A stretch of DNA of 64,000 bases from Sphingobacterium faecale (GTDB lineage Bacteria; Bacteroidota; Bacteroidia; Sphingobacteriales; Sphingobacteriaceae), in NCBI RefSeq assembly GCF_016746095.1, contig NZ_JAERTY010000001.1:310001-374000 (forward strand), given 5' to 3'. Shown one piece after another: positions 35,231 to 43,252 of the stretch. The number at the start of each line of letters is the position of its first letter. Position 1 is the stretch's first letter. A program made the position numbers and the translations under genes. The notes under the pieces are model-generated. The model worked only from the letters and a program-made list of their open reading frames with translations. It was not told where the DNA came from and did not search any database.

Positions 35231-36052
35231 ATGAAGTCGGTAAATCAAAAAATATTTTTTGCTTCCAATATTAAATTCCTTCGGACACGTCAGGGATTGA
35301 GTCAGGAAGCAGCGGCAGAAAAATTGGGATTGACAAGAGCCAAGTTAGCTTCTATTGAAGCGGGGAATACCAAGGCGCCTCAGCCGGAGGATTATCTGAA
35401 TTTCTCTAATTTTTTTGCTGTAAGTATAGATACCCTGCTCAAGGTTAACCTTCCGCTATTGGGCGAATTAAAACTGAGAGAGTTGGAGTCGGGCAATGAT
35501 GTTTTTATAAAAGGGGGGAATCTTCGGGTATTGGCCATCAGTGTAGATAAGAGTAATAACGAGCATGTGGAATATGTACCGATCAAGGCTAAGGCAGGCT
35601 ATGCGGCCAGTTATGCAGATCCTGAGTTTATAGCCAGTTTGCCTAAATATTCATTGCCTCATCTACAAGGGGGGACTTACCGTATTTTTCCTATTGTAGG
35701 TGATTCGATGTTGCCGATTCCAGATGGAAGTGATGTTACGGGAAGTTATGTGGAAGATTGGACAGCTCTTCCTGCCGGTACACCTTGTATTGTGCTATTA
35801 AAGGGGCAACAGGATTTTGTATTCAAGTTGGTGAGCTGGCTTCCTGAGGGGCAGTTTTTGCTGTCGTCGCTTAATCCTGCATATCGTCCCTATACAGTAG
35901 CTGTGGAGGAGGTGTTGGAGATATGGAGATTTCATGCTTATAGTACGCGTGTTTTTCCAGATGGACAATCGGATCTATCGATGGTCATGGCCGCAATAAA
36001 AGATCTGGAAAGGCATGTTAGGCCTTGTACACAACCTCGATCTTTGGATTGA
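35231..36052 (+). CDS. XRE-type repressor with S24 (LexA-like) autoprotease domain
   Basis: A 273-residue regulator. An N-terminal helix-turn-helix (about residues 10-65: IKFLRTRQGLSQEAAAEKLGLTRAKLASIEAG) is followed by a peptidase S24 domain with the LexA-type cleavage site Ala122-Gly123 (KAGYAASY), nucleophile Ser159 (IVGDSMLPI) and Lys199 (FVFKLVSW). Self-cleavage upon RecA activation would relieve repression. It is divergent from imuA-imuB-dnaE2 with two palindromic operators between them, so it most likely controls that cassette and itself, acting as a local SOS repressor. Its last 35 bases overlap the convergent PH-domain gene. Confidence 0.92.
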   Translation: MKSVNQKIFFASNIKFLRTRQGLSQEAAAEKLGLTRAKLASIEAGNTKAPQPEDYLNFSNFFAVSIDTLLKVNLPLLGELKLRELESGNDVFIKGGNLRVLAISVDKSNNEHVEYVPIKAKAGYAASYADPEFIASLPKYSLPHLQGGTYRIFPIVGDSMLPIPDGSDVTGSYVEDWTALPAGTPCIVLLKGQQDFVFKLVSWLPEGQFLLSSLNPAYRPYTVAVEEVLEIWRFHAYSTRVFPDGQSDLSMVMAAIKDLERHVRPCTQPRSLD

Positions 36053-36431
36053 TCTCTTGAATGGTGCTGATAAAGCCGGCTTTGTCCTTTGGCGATATTA
36101 GGACAGAATCCAAGCTGTTGTAGAAAATTTCTAACCGATCAAGGGATGCAGCAGGTGAACTGACCATATTGTTGGTCTCTACGATTTTTCGGATGTTGTC
36201 TATAGAGATGTCTTTTTTGTAAAGTAACCCGCTCCTGATTTTTAATACCTTCTCTTCGATGGTATAGTGCGTGTTGAGCAGGGCAGGAAGACATGTTATG
36301 GAAGTTAGTAGTAAAAGAACTATAGCTTCCCATACATGCGTGCGATGGTATAACATAATAGCAGGTGCAAGTAAAATGGCAACTAGAAGTAAGATTAGCA
36401 GTCCTCTGCTGATTTTTGATTTAAATACCAT
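36018..36431 (-). CDS. PH domain-containing membrane protein
   Basis: About 137 residues from the ATG at 36431 (an upstream ATG at 36458 adds a Gln-rich leader). Two hydrophobic segments (LLILLLVAILLAPAIMLY and AIVLLLLTSITCLPALL) are followed by a bacterial PH-like domain (TIEEKVLKIRSGLLYKKDISIDNIRKI). Members of this group are small inner membrane proteins of unknown role. The 3' end overlaps the repressor gene on the opposite strand. Confidence 0.8.
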   Translation of the reverse strand: MVFKSKISRGLLILLLVAILLAPAIMLYHRTHVWEAIVLLLLTSITCLPALLNTHYTIEEKVLKIRSGLLYKKDISIDNIRKIVETNNMVSSPAASLDRLEIFYNSLDSVLISPKDKAGFISTIQEINPKIEVVYKA

Positions 36432-36579
36432 TTTTTGTTGTTTTGGCTGCAAAGGCAACTGTTTTGCTAAGATACAATATGTTTGGTGTTCTTAATCCTG
36501 TCGAAAAAAAATAAACCTCTCCCCAAAACAAATGCAGTGCTTAACTGTTTTTTTATTGAAATTTTAAAACAATAGAATT

Positions 36580-37065
36580 ATGAGTTTAAGAAAAGTATTA
36601 TCCATGTTCCTGGTGGCTGGGGTAGTTGCCTTAGGGACAATCTCTTGTAAATCCAAGATATCGGATGCGGATTTAAAAGCAAAGGTAGAAACGGCAGTTA
36701 ATGCAAGTCCAGCTGTGATGGTGGACGTTAAGGATGGTGTAGTTACCTTGACAGGTACAGTAGGTTCAGAAGATGAGCGAATGGCTTTGGAGAGTTCGGC
36801 CAAAGCTGCGGACACTAAAGGTGTGAAATCTGTTATCAATAATATCACCGTACAGGCTCCTATAGAAATCAATACCAATGACGCAGACCTGACTGCTAAA
36901 ATTGTGGATGCAACAAAAGATTTTCCAACGGTGAAAGCTACAGTAGCAGAGGGTGTGATTACGGTGACAGGTACATTGGAGCAGGCGCGGGTTATGGTTT
37001 TGAAGCAGTCGTTGGATGCCTTGAATCCGAAGAAAGTGGATATGTCGGCGTTAGTTGTTAAATAG
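36580..37065 (+). CDS. BON domain lipoprotein
   Basis: A 161-residue lipoprotein (lipobox GTISC, then KSKISDADLKAKVETAVNA). Two BON repeats follow, one centred on VMVDVKDGVVTLTGTVGSEDERMALESSA and the other on VKATVAEGVITVTGTLEQ. BON proteins (OsmY type) are periplasmic and help maintain envelope integrity under stress. It is followed 19 bases later by a second small gene with a BON-like half and an SH3 domain, probably in the same transcript. Confidence 0.9.
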   Translation: MSLRKVLSMFLVAGVVALGTISCKSKISDADLKAKVETAVNASPAVMVDVKDGVVTLTGTVGSEDERMALESSAKAADTKGVKSVINNITVQAPIEINTNDADLTAKIVDATKDFPTVKATVAEGVITVTGTLEQARVMVLKQSLDALNPKKVDMSALVVK

Positions 37066-37084
37066 TGATTTAAAAAAAAGAAAT

Positions 37085-37507
37085 ATGTCTTTATTAAATA
37101 AATATAAAGTTTTGATTGATACCGCTAATGCATCCGGTATCAGTGATCTGCAGATGGCAGAGCAGGACGGTGTTTTACAAATAAGGGGCACAGCTCCGAA
37201 TGCCGATGTCAAGAATAAACTATGGGATATCTATAATCAGATAGATCCTAATTTTTTATCTGGTGATGTGGTTATGAATGTAGATGTGTCTACTGCGGTG
37301 GCAGGTACACAGGCTCGTGTTATTACGGAAAACTCAAACCTTAATGTGCGTAAAGGACCAGGAACGGACCAACCTATTGTTGGAAAGGCTGCTAAGGACG
37401 AGATTATTACCTTGATCAGCAGGGCGAATAGCCAATGGTGGTTGGTACGTACAAAAGATGGGGGAGAGGGATACTGTTATGCACAATATTTAGAACCTAT
37501 CGGATAG
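37085..37507 (+). CDS. SH3 domain protein with BON-like N-terminal half
   Basis: A 140-residue protein starting at MSLLNKYKVLIDTANASG. The upstream part of the open frame overlaps the BON lipoprotein gene and has no start I prefer. Residues 1-75 resemble a BON-type unit (VLQIRGTAPNADVKNKLWDIYNQI), and residues 80-140 are a bacterial SH3b domain (ITENSNLNVRKGPGTDQPIVGKA...WWLVRTKDGGEGYCYAQYLEPIG). No signal peptide is visible, which recalls cytoplasmic BON-LysM proteins such as E. coli Kbp, but with SH3 in place of LysM. Role unknown. Confidence 0.85.
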   Translation: MSLLNKYKVLIDTANASGISDLQMAEQDGVLQIRGTAPNADVKNKLWDIYNQIDPNFLSGDVVMNVDVSTAVAGTQARVITENSNLNVRKGPGTDQPIVGKAAKDEIITLISRANSQWWLVRTKDGGEGYCYAQYLEPIG

Positions 37508-37545
37508 TTTATAAGTTTAAAGATTCACTGTTTTTAATTTTGCAA

Positions 37546-37587
37546 AAGCCCTGCACTAGATAATAGTATAGGGCTTCGCTATTTTTG
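37546..37587 (+). terminator. Terminator after the BON/SH3 pair
   Basis: AAGCCCT/AGGGCTT (37546-37552, 37570-37576) with a 17-base loop and a short T tract (CGCTATTTTT) ends the plus-strand unit. Confidence 0.6.
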
Positions 37588-37788
37588 TCGGAAAGTGTAT
37601 GTGATATTGATTCGTTTTAACTCTTTAGGGTATAAATGAGCTTACTTGTCTCTTGAGTAAACGGCTGGAAGGTAAGATACTTGTATGTAGATAGTCTTTA
37701 GATAGTATTAAGAATGTACTAAGACAGTAACTGTGTGCGAATTGCTTGTACAGTCCTAGTGACTTGGCACCAAGGTACATATGGAGTG

Positions 37789-37821
37789 AACACGGACTCA
37801 ACATGGACTCAACACGGATTC
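37789..37821. repeat. Three tandem 11-base repeats
   Basis: AACACGGACTC, AACATGGACTC and AACACGGATTC occur back to back. The array is too short and its unit too small for CRISPR. Confidence 0.6.
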
Positions 37822-37883
37822 AGCTGCCTTTGGGTAACTCTTGTTGTTACCTTGTAGGAGGCTACTTGTCGAATATAAGGAAT

Positions 37884-37930
37884 AATTTACCAGCTGTTGT
37901 TTTAAAATGTAATAGCTGGTAAATTTTATG
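37884..37930. terminator. Inverted repeat, probable terminator of the beta-propeller gene
   Basis: AATTTACCAGCT/AGCTGGTAAATT (37884-37895, 37914-37925), 12 perfect pairs with an 18-base loop. It lies just beyond the stop of the minus-strand gene at 37940 and could work in both directions. The T tracts are short. Confidence 0.55.
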
Positions 37931-37939
37931 CTAAAAGTG

Positions 37940-38950
37940 TTATAAGATGAGCTTGAAAATATTGCCATTGGAACCCGTTAGGTAAATTGTTTTACTGTCG
38001 GAACTTTTGCTAATGGTGTTAAAGCTATCTTGGGATATGTTCTTCCAGTTCATCCCTCCATCGTAGGAAATGTCTGTGCCAGATGTCCCTGTAGCCAGTA
38101 CGATTTTTTCGGTGATATAGCATACATCCGAACGGTAGCCTTGTACCGGCGTGTCCGGTCTGAACCAGTTTTTACCGGCATCGTTTGTCAAAAGTATGCT
38201 GTTACTATTGTCCTGATCGGATAGGTAGTCGCCGCCTACTGCGATTCCGGTGTTGGGATTAATGAAATCAATCGCAAATATCCCTGCAGAGGCTTTGCCT
38301 GCTACAATAGGGCAATCGTATTTGTCAACGCGGAGGGCTTTGGGATTCAGGTCAAAAAAGCTGGCGTATCTTCCTCCTGTTCCGATATATAGTCTTTCTT
38401 TCCATTGTTTCATAGAGGAACCGGAAGCTGCAAATGCGGCTTCGCCTGAATCGGCAAAGAGTATGAACTCGTTGCTCACATCTTTCCAGGAGTCTCCCTT
38501 GTCGGTGGTTTTTAAAAGCTGGAAGGCTCCCTCGATAGGGTCGCCTAAAATATAGCCTATTTTTCCATCTAAGGTCAGGTCGTCCAAGAAAATATCAGGT
38601 CGGTTATCTTCATAGACTTTGGTCCATGTTTTTCCGGCATCTTTGGTTTTTAGTACAATGGCAGGAGAGCCGATTCCCATGATTAGGACTTCCTTTTTAT
38701 TGATGACCGCAATATCTCTGAAATCAATGTTTTCATACCCCATGGGGTTTACCCATTGCCAATTTTTACCTTTATCGGTAGAGTAGCCTACAGTTCCTTT
38801 GCTTCCGGATATCCATACGGTCTCTTTTCCATAAGTTGCCAACCCTCTAAAGCTAGACGGTTTGTTTTCTACTAGAGGTACAAAGGTTTGGGCAAAGCTT
38901 ATGGTTAGCATGCCAAATACTCCGGCAATCAGGGAAATTGTTCTTTTCAT
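37940..38950 (-). CDS. YCF48/BNR-repeat beta-propeller protein, secreted
   Basis: A 336-residue protein with a signal peptide (LIAGVFGMLTISFAQ). It contains repeated propeller units with the BNR/Asp-box signature: YSTDKGKNWQWV, KTKDAGKTWTKV, KTTDKGDSWKDV, TNDAGKNWF and YDGGMNWKNI. These resemble photosystem-assembly-factor Ycf48 and sialidase propellers, but no catalytic sialidase residues stand out. It ends 8 bases before the yceH-like gene upstream on the same strand, so the two may be cotranscribed. Function unknown. Confidence 0.85.
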   Translation of the reverse strand: MKRTISLIAGVFGMLTISFAQTFVPLVENKPSSFRGLATYGKETVWISGSKGTVGYSTDKGKNWQWVNPMGYENIDFRDIAVINKKEVLIMGIGSPAIVLKTKDAGKTWTKVYEDNRPDIFLDDLTLDGKIGYILGDPIEGAFQLLKTTDKGDSWKDVSNEFILFADSGEAAFAASGSSMKQWKERLYIGTGGRYASFFDLNPKALRVDKYDCPIVAGKASAGIFAIDFINPNTGIAVGGDYLSDQDNSNSILLTNDAGKNWFRPDTPVQGYRSDVCYITEKIVLATGTSGTDISYDGGMNWKNISQDSFNTISKSSDSKTIYLTGSNGNIFKLIL

Positions 38951-38957
38951 TCTTGTT

Positions 38958-39617
38958 TTAGCTTAATTCTGCCATAAGCTTATTGAATTCTTCGCGTAAG
39001 GTTGCTAGTTCTGTTTCTAATGTTGTTACCCGTTCTTCTAAAGCTTGTACCTGAGCGCTTGATCCTGTGGAGACTGTTGTTGCATTTGCTTCGTAGTCTT
39101 CTTCGTCGAATTCGCCAAAAAGATGGATGTATCGGGCTTCTTTCTGTCCAGGGCGTTTGGCTAATAACCTGACATAGGGTGTTTCGTCTTCTGCGAGTTT
39201 ATTTAATAATTCCTGTACTTCATCTAATGTTTCGAATTCGTAAAGACGTCCGGAGTTGGAGTTGATTTCTCCAGCTGTAAGGGGTCCTCTTAAGAATAAT
39301 AAGCATAGAGCAGCTAGCTCGGCAGGTACCAAAGGGTATTGAATGGCAATATTGTGCTTGTATTTGGTGACGCGTGACCCCCCGCCTACAACAGTAGATA
39401 CTAACCCGCGGCGCTTTAAACCATCTAAGGTGCTGATGATGGTGCTTTCATCATAATTTACCACGGGCTTGCGCGACGTCTTCTGGTTACAAGCTGTTTG
39501 CAGCCCATTGATGGTCATGGGGTAGTATTCGGGTGTGGTTTTTGATTTTTCCAACAAGCATCCTAAGACGCGGATTTCTTCTTGGCTTAATTGCGGTAAA
39601 GTTTTTATTTCTTCCAT
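38958..39617 (-). CDS. YceH family protein (DUF480)
   Basis: A 219-residue protein with two winged-helix-like domains. The opening LSQEEIRVLGCLLEKSKTTPEYYPMTINGLQTACNQKTSR is diagnostic for YceH/DUF480. A C-terminal coiled coil (VQALEERVTTLETELATLREEFNKLM) follows a Ser/Thr-rich linker. Molecular function is not established. It is probably the first gene of a two-gene unit with the propeller protein. Confidence 0.92.
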   Translation of the reverse strand: MEEIKTLPQLSQEEIRVLGCLLEKSKTTPEYYPMTINGLQTACNQKTSRKPVVNYDESTIISTLDGLKRRGLVSTVVGGGSRVTKYKHNIAIQYPLVPAELAALCLLFLRGPLTAGEINSNSGRLYEFETLDEVQELLNKLAEDETPYVRLLAKRPGQKEARYIHLFGEFDEEDYEANATTVSTGSSAQVQALEERVTTLETELATLREEFNKLMAELS

Positions 39618-39856
39618 TTGTTGTCTGTAACGTATAATTGTTTTCTAAGATAAGAAATATTCGTGTTTGGCAAAGTGCAGGGGCTGTGTTTGTTGTTATT
39701 TCGGTATTATTAGGATTGGGCGGCTGTGCTTTTGGATAAATTAGTTTGCTGCGCATCTGCCTTCGGCGGTCGTCGTTCTTTACCGAGAATCCGTACAAGC
39801 TCTCCCAATGACAGATTACCTACGGTGAGCTCGCAAGCTCGGTTTGTAAACTATAT

Positions 39857-39943
39857 CGTCATATCGACCGAAGTGGAGATGTCTAGAAGTTATATAATTA
39901 ACCCTATACAGTTAATAGACCTCTCCACAAGGTCGAGGTGACG
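39857..39943. repeat. REP/MITE-like imperfect inverted repeat
   Basis: The left arm (39857-39884) starts CGTCATATCGACCGAAGTGG and the right arm (39917-39943) ends GGTCGAGGTGACG. They pair over about 27 bases with several mismatches around a 32-base AT-rich centre. This is the layout of short palindromic elements scattered between genes in many Bacteroidota. A degenerate half lies at 29347-29394. Confidence 0.6.
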
Positions 39944-39978
39944 TTTACTGTTATCATACCTCCTCTGTGTTTGTTTAA

Positions 39979-40011
39979 AAAAACTTTCCTCTAGTAATGA
40001 AGGAAGTTTTT
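39979..40011. terminator. Terminator-like hairpin
   Basis: AAAACTTTCCT pairs with AGGAAGTTTT (one bulge) around a 9-10-base loop and is followed by T residues on the plus strand. No plus-strand gene ends nearby, so its purpose is unclear. Confidence 0.4.
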
Positions 40012-40095
40012 GATTGCTATGTTCGGATTGTAAGAATATATAATTCCCCGAATTATTTACTTCTTTGTATTTTCGTAGGTTGAAAATATAACGAA

Positions 40096-41001
40096 TTGCT
40101 GAAAATCGCCTATCATACCCAATATGTTCACCCTGTACGTGAAGGGCATCGCTTCCCGATGTTGAAGTATGAACTGATTCCTGAGCAGCTCTGCTACGAG
40201 GGGCTGGTCTCTGCTGTTAATTTTTTTGAGCCTGAAATGGTTGATTTTGAAACGGCTGTGCTAGCTCATGATGTGGGGTATTTGCGTCGGTTGTTTGATT
40301 TGACGTTGGATGCAAAGATGGTGCGGCGTATAGGTTTTCCGTTGACACAGGAATTGGTCGATCGAGAACGTTATTTGGTGGACGGTACTCTGAAGTCTGC
40401 TTTATTTGCTTTGGACTATGGTATCTCCTTTAATGTGGCCGGTGGTACGCATCACGCAGGTCGCGATTTTGGGGAGGGGTTCTGTCTGATGAACGATCAG
40501 GCTATAGCGGCGGCTTACCTGTTGGAGCAGGGATTGGCAACACGTATTTTAATCATTGATCTGGATGTGCATCAAGGTAATGGTACGGCACATATCTTTA
40601 GTGGTATCCCTGAGGTGTATACTTTTTCGATGCATGGGGACAAGAATTTTCCTTTTATCAAGGAGCGCTCCGATAGGGATGTTGCTCTGGAGGATGGAAT
40701 CCAAGACGAACTGTATTTGAAGTTGTTGAAAGAAAATCTTGCCTTCCTTTTTGAAACGGTCAATCCTGATTTTGTTTTTTATCAAGCAGGAGTCGACATC
40801 TTAGGATCGGACAAGCTTGGGAAATTGAAGGTGTCTGCCGACGGATGCCGAGAGCGGGATAGGATGGTGTTGGAAAGCTGTAATGTACGAAAGGTTCCGG
40901 TACAGGTCAGTATGGGTGGTGGGTATTCGACGCAGATTCGTGATATTGTCCATGCACATGTCGAGACTTATCGTGCGGCAATTGCTATTTTTGATTTCTA
41001 A
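40096..41001 (+). CDS. Histone deacetylase family protein (acetoin utilisation/AcuC-like)
   Basis: A 301-residue member of the arginase/deacetylase superfamily. Zinc and catalytic motifs are GGTHHAGRDFGEGFCLMND, IIDLDVHQGNGTAHIF and FYQAGVDILGSDKLG, closest to class IV/AcuC-type deacetylases. An in-frame stop (TGA at 40081) leaves only TTG at 40096 as a sensible start, so this gene uses a TTG codon. Substrate unknown: acetylated lysines or polyamines are possible. It is followed 30 bases later by a nucleoid-associated protein gene. Confidence 0.9.
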   Translation: MLKIAYHTQYVHPVREGHRFPMLKYELIPEQLCYEGLVSAVNFFEPEMVDFETAVLAHDVGYLRRLFDLTLDAKMVRRIGFPLTQELVDRERYLVDGTLKSALFALDYGISFNVAGGTHHAGRDFGEGFCLMNDQAIAAAYLLEQGLATRILIIDLDVHQGNGTAHIFSGIPEVYTFSMHGDKNFPFIKERSDRDVALEDGIQDELYLKLLKENLAFLFETVNPDFVFYQAGVDILGSDKLGKLKVSADGCRERDRMVLESCNVRKVPVQVSMGGGYSTQIRDIVHAHVETYRAAIAIFDF

Positions 41002-41031
41002 TTTTTAACTTCTGACTTTTAATTTTATACT

Positions 41032-42093
41032 ATGTTTTTTTATCAAGATGCCTCTTTTGAAAATTTATCCATACACCATGTCGGTAATAAAGCCAATGAT
41101 GAGTTCTATATCTTATCCGAAGCTCCTGTGGATTTAGTGGGGGATGAGGTATTGCCGGATTTATTGATGCAGTACTTTATGAAGCCTTTTGTTAAGGCCA
41201 ATGAGGTGTATCGTTTTTTTCATCCAAATGAGGAATTGCAACTTAACGAAGTCTATCACTTCAGTAAGAAGTTTTTCGATCGGGAGATTGATTTTCATGA
41301 GTTTTCGCAACAGGTCACTAAGCATCTGTACGAGGTGTCCGAACATCCTAAGATTAAGCCAGGGGAGGTGTATGTGGTATCGCTAAAGAATGTGCAGATG
41401 GAAGGAGAGGACTGGAATGCTGTGGGTATTTTTAAGTCAGAGAATAAAGAAGCTTATCTGAAAGTATATCCGGAACAAGGGGGCTTTCAGTTGAACTATG
41501 AGCAAGAGGCTATCAATATCAATAAACTGGATAAAGGGGTCGTTATTGTCAATACGGAAGCTGAGGAAGGATTTAAGGTGCTTGTCGTCGATCAGACGAA
41601 TCAGTCGGAAGCGGTATATTGGAAGGATAATTTTCTGCAGCTTAAATCCCGGAATGACAATTATCAACAGACAGGAAATCTGATGAAGGTGTATAAAAAC
41701 TTTGTCAATGAGAAGTTGGATGAAGTCTTTGAACTGGAAACTGCAGACAAAATAGATTTGTTAAATCGGTCTATGAATTATTTTAAGACGAAGGAGACAT
41801 TTGATAGTGCTGAGTTTGAAGAGGAGGTTATCGGTAATCCTCAGGCAGCGGGATTGTTTAATGAGTATAAACAGAATTTTGAAGATGAGTTTGATTTGCC
41901 TTTTCAGGCTAACTTTGAGATTGCGACGCCAGCTGTAAAGAAAATGCAGTCTTCCTATAAGTCGGTTATTAAGCTGGATAAGAATTTCCATGTTTATGTA
42001 CATGGGAAACGGGAATATTTGGAACATGGATATGATGAGGAGAAAGGGATGAACTACTATAAGTTGTATTACGAAAATGAGAGCGAGGGGTAA
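41032..42093 (+). CDS. Nucleoid-associated protein (NdpA/YejK family)
   Basis: A 353-residue protein of the NA37/YejK family, recognised by the N-terminal LSIHHVGNKANDEFYILSE, the acidic mid-region and the C-terminal GKREYLEHGYDEEKGMNYYKLYY. YejK binds DNA and is found with the nucleoid. It is cytoplasmic and overlaps the start of the DUF3810 gene by 17 bases, so the two are likely translated from one message. Confidence 0.88.
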   Translation: MFFYQDASFENLSIHHVGNKANDEFYILSEAPVDLVGDEVLPDLLMQYFMKPFVKANEVYRFFHPNEELQLNEVYHFSKKFFDREIDFHEFSQQVTKHLYEVSEHPKIKPGEVYVVSLKNVQMEGEDWNAVGIFKSENKEAYLKVYPEQGGFQLNYEQEAININKLDKGVVIVNTEAEEGFKVLVVDQTNQSEAVYWKDNFLQLKSRNDNYQQTGNLMKVYKNFVNEKLDEVFELETADKIDLLNRSMNYFKTKETFDSAEFEEEVIGNPQAAGLFNEYKQNFEDEFDLPFQANFEIATPAVKKMQSSYKSVIKLDKNFHVYVHGKREYLEHGYDEEKGMNYYKLYYENESEG

Positions 42094-43207
42094 TAATCGT
42101 CGTAATATTAAGTATTATGTGCTTTTGGGAGGTACTGTGCTTTTCCAATTTGGTCTGCTCTTGTTGAAAGACGAACCGGAATGGATAGAACGGTATTATT
42201 CGCGAGGATTCTATCCGCTGTTTTCTTATTTGTCTGTTATTCTCTTTTCTTGGGTTCCGTTTAGTGTGGGCGATTTACTTTATTTCCTATTTGTCCTCGT
42301 TATTGCAGGATTGTTTATAGGGATGATGCGATCCTTGGTAAAAAAGAACTGGCAGAAAGGAGGGCGATATGTATTGCGTCTTTTGACTTTTCTGTGTGTG
42401 CTGTATACTTTTTTTTATGTGAATTGGGGGCTTAATTATTATAGATTGCCTATCAGCAAATCGCTAGGCTTGCATGTTGATGAGACGCATGCGGACGATT
42501 ACAGGGAGGTTTTGGGGAAATATATTGTGATGGCAAATAGGCTTAGGGATCAGCTGGATTTGAAGGATCAGCTTAGGCTGGGGGTAGCAGGTGATCTGGA
42601 AGAATATATCCGAAAGGATACGGTTTTCGGCTCTTTGCTTTGTAAAACCCAAGTGCATGCTAAGCAACCTTTGTCCAGTGCGTTGGTTTCTTACTTTACG
42701 GTATCGGGATATTTTAATCCTTTTAGTATGGAGGCTCATATCAATCAAGAGATTCCTAATTCCTCCTATCCTTTTGTGTATGTGCATGAGCTGGCTCATC
42801 AAATGGGAGTTGGATTTGAAGATGAATGTAATTTTATTGCGTTCCGGGTGCTGGTGGATCATGAGAATGATTGGTATCGGTATGCCGCTTATTATGCCGC
42901 AATACAGAGTCTTTTGAGGCCTTTGTATGGAGATAAGGAGCAACTGGAGCGTGTTCGTGATCTGCTGTCTGAGAAGGTGCGTGCAGACTTTAAAGAGGAG
43001 TATGCCTTTTGGCAATCCAAACGTGGTTGGTTAGAGCAGCTTTCAGGCATGTTCTATAACCAATATCTACAGCATAATAATCAACCTGAGGGGTTGGCGC
43101 GCTATGATATGATGGCTAAGCTTGTTGTTGCTTGGGAAAAGCAGAAACGTCATGCATTGCCAGCAGGAGATCTGGATAGACTGTATGCTCCTCCGGTAGT
43201 CAATTAG
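42077..43207 (+). CDS. DUF3810 membrane protein with zincin motif
   Basis: A 376-residue protein with three N-terminal membrane helices (within residues 10-120) and a soluble C-terminal part. The motif HELAHQMG (His237, Glu238, His241) with downstream acidic residues in GFEDECNF is an HExxH metalloprotease signature. DUF3810 proteins are Bacteroidota-specific and uncharacterised. The protease activity is inference from the motif. A terminator follows at 43222. Confidence 0.88.
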   Translation: MRARGNNRRNIKYYVLLGGTVLFQFGLLLLKDEPEWIERYYSRGFYPLFSYLSVILFSWVPFSVGDLLYFLFVLVIAGLFIGMMRSLVKKNWQKGGRYVLRLLTFLCVLYTFFYVNWGLNYYRLPISKSLGLHVDETHADDYREVLGKYIVMANRLRDQLDLKDQLRLGVAGDLEEYIRKDTVFGSLLCKTQVHAKQPLSSALVSYFTVSGYFNPFSMEAHINQEIPNSSYPFVYVHELAHQMGVGFEDECNFIAFRVLVDHENDWYRYAAYYAAIQSLLRPLYGDKEQLERVRDLLSEKVRADFKEEYAFWQSKRGWLEQLSGMFYNQYLQHNNQPEGLARYDMMAKLVVAWEKQKRHALPAGDLDRLYAPPVVN

Positions 43208-43221
43208 GGCTAGGGGAGGAG

Positions 43222-43252
43222 CTGTAGACCTAATTTAGTCTACAGTTTTTTT
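43222..43252 (+). terminator. Terminator after DUF3810, overlapping the Nudix gene end
   Basis: CTGTAGAC/GTCTACAG (43222-43229, 43238-43245) with an 8-base loop and a run of seven T. The opposite-strand Nudix stop codon lies in the loop, and the T-rich tail is read as Lys codons in that gene. Confidence 0.8.

Larger units (their letters stand above)
37508..37939. other. 432-base intergenic region
   Basis: It contains a terminator after the SH3 gene (37546-37581), an 11-base unit in three tandem copies (37789-37821), a small GGTAAC/GTTACC hairpin downstream of it, and a 12-base inverted repeat at 37884-37925. No gene is supported. Confidence 0.6.
39618..40095. other. 478-base intergenic region with inverted-repeat elements
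   Basis: It holds a locally GC-rich stretch (39750-39840, with a GAGCTC-GCAA-GCTC hairpin), the REP-like element at 39857-39943 and a terminator-like hairpin at 39979-40011. A 71-codon frame runs through the repeat and is not credible as a gene. Confidence 0.6.

Noticed and set aside
37789..37821. Possible CRISPR array
   Set aside because: Units are 11 bases and directly tandem with no spacers; no cas genes nearby.
39726..39941. 71-codon frame in the intergenic region before the deacetylase gene
   Set aside because: It runs through the REP-like inverted repeat, so it is most likely non-coding.
42464..43015. 183-codon minus-strand frame inside the DUF3810 gene
   Set aside because: Antisense to a well-supported gene with an HExxH motif; Ile/His-rich random-looking translation.
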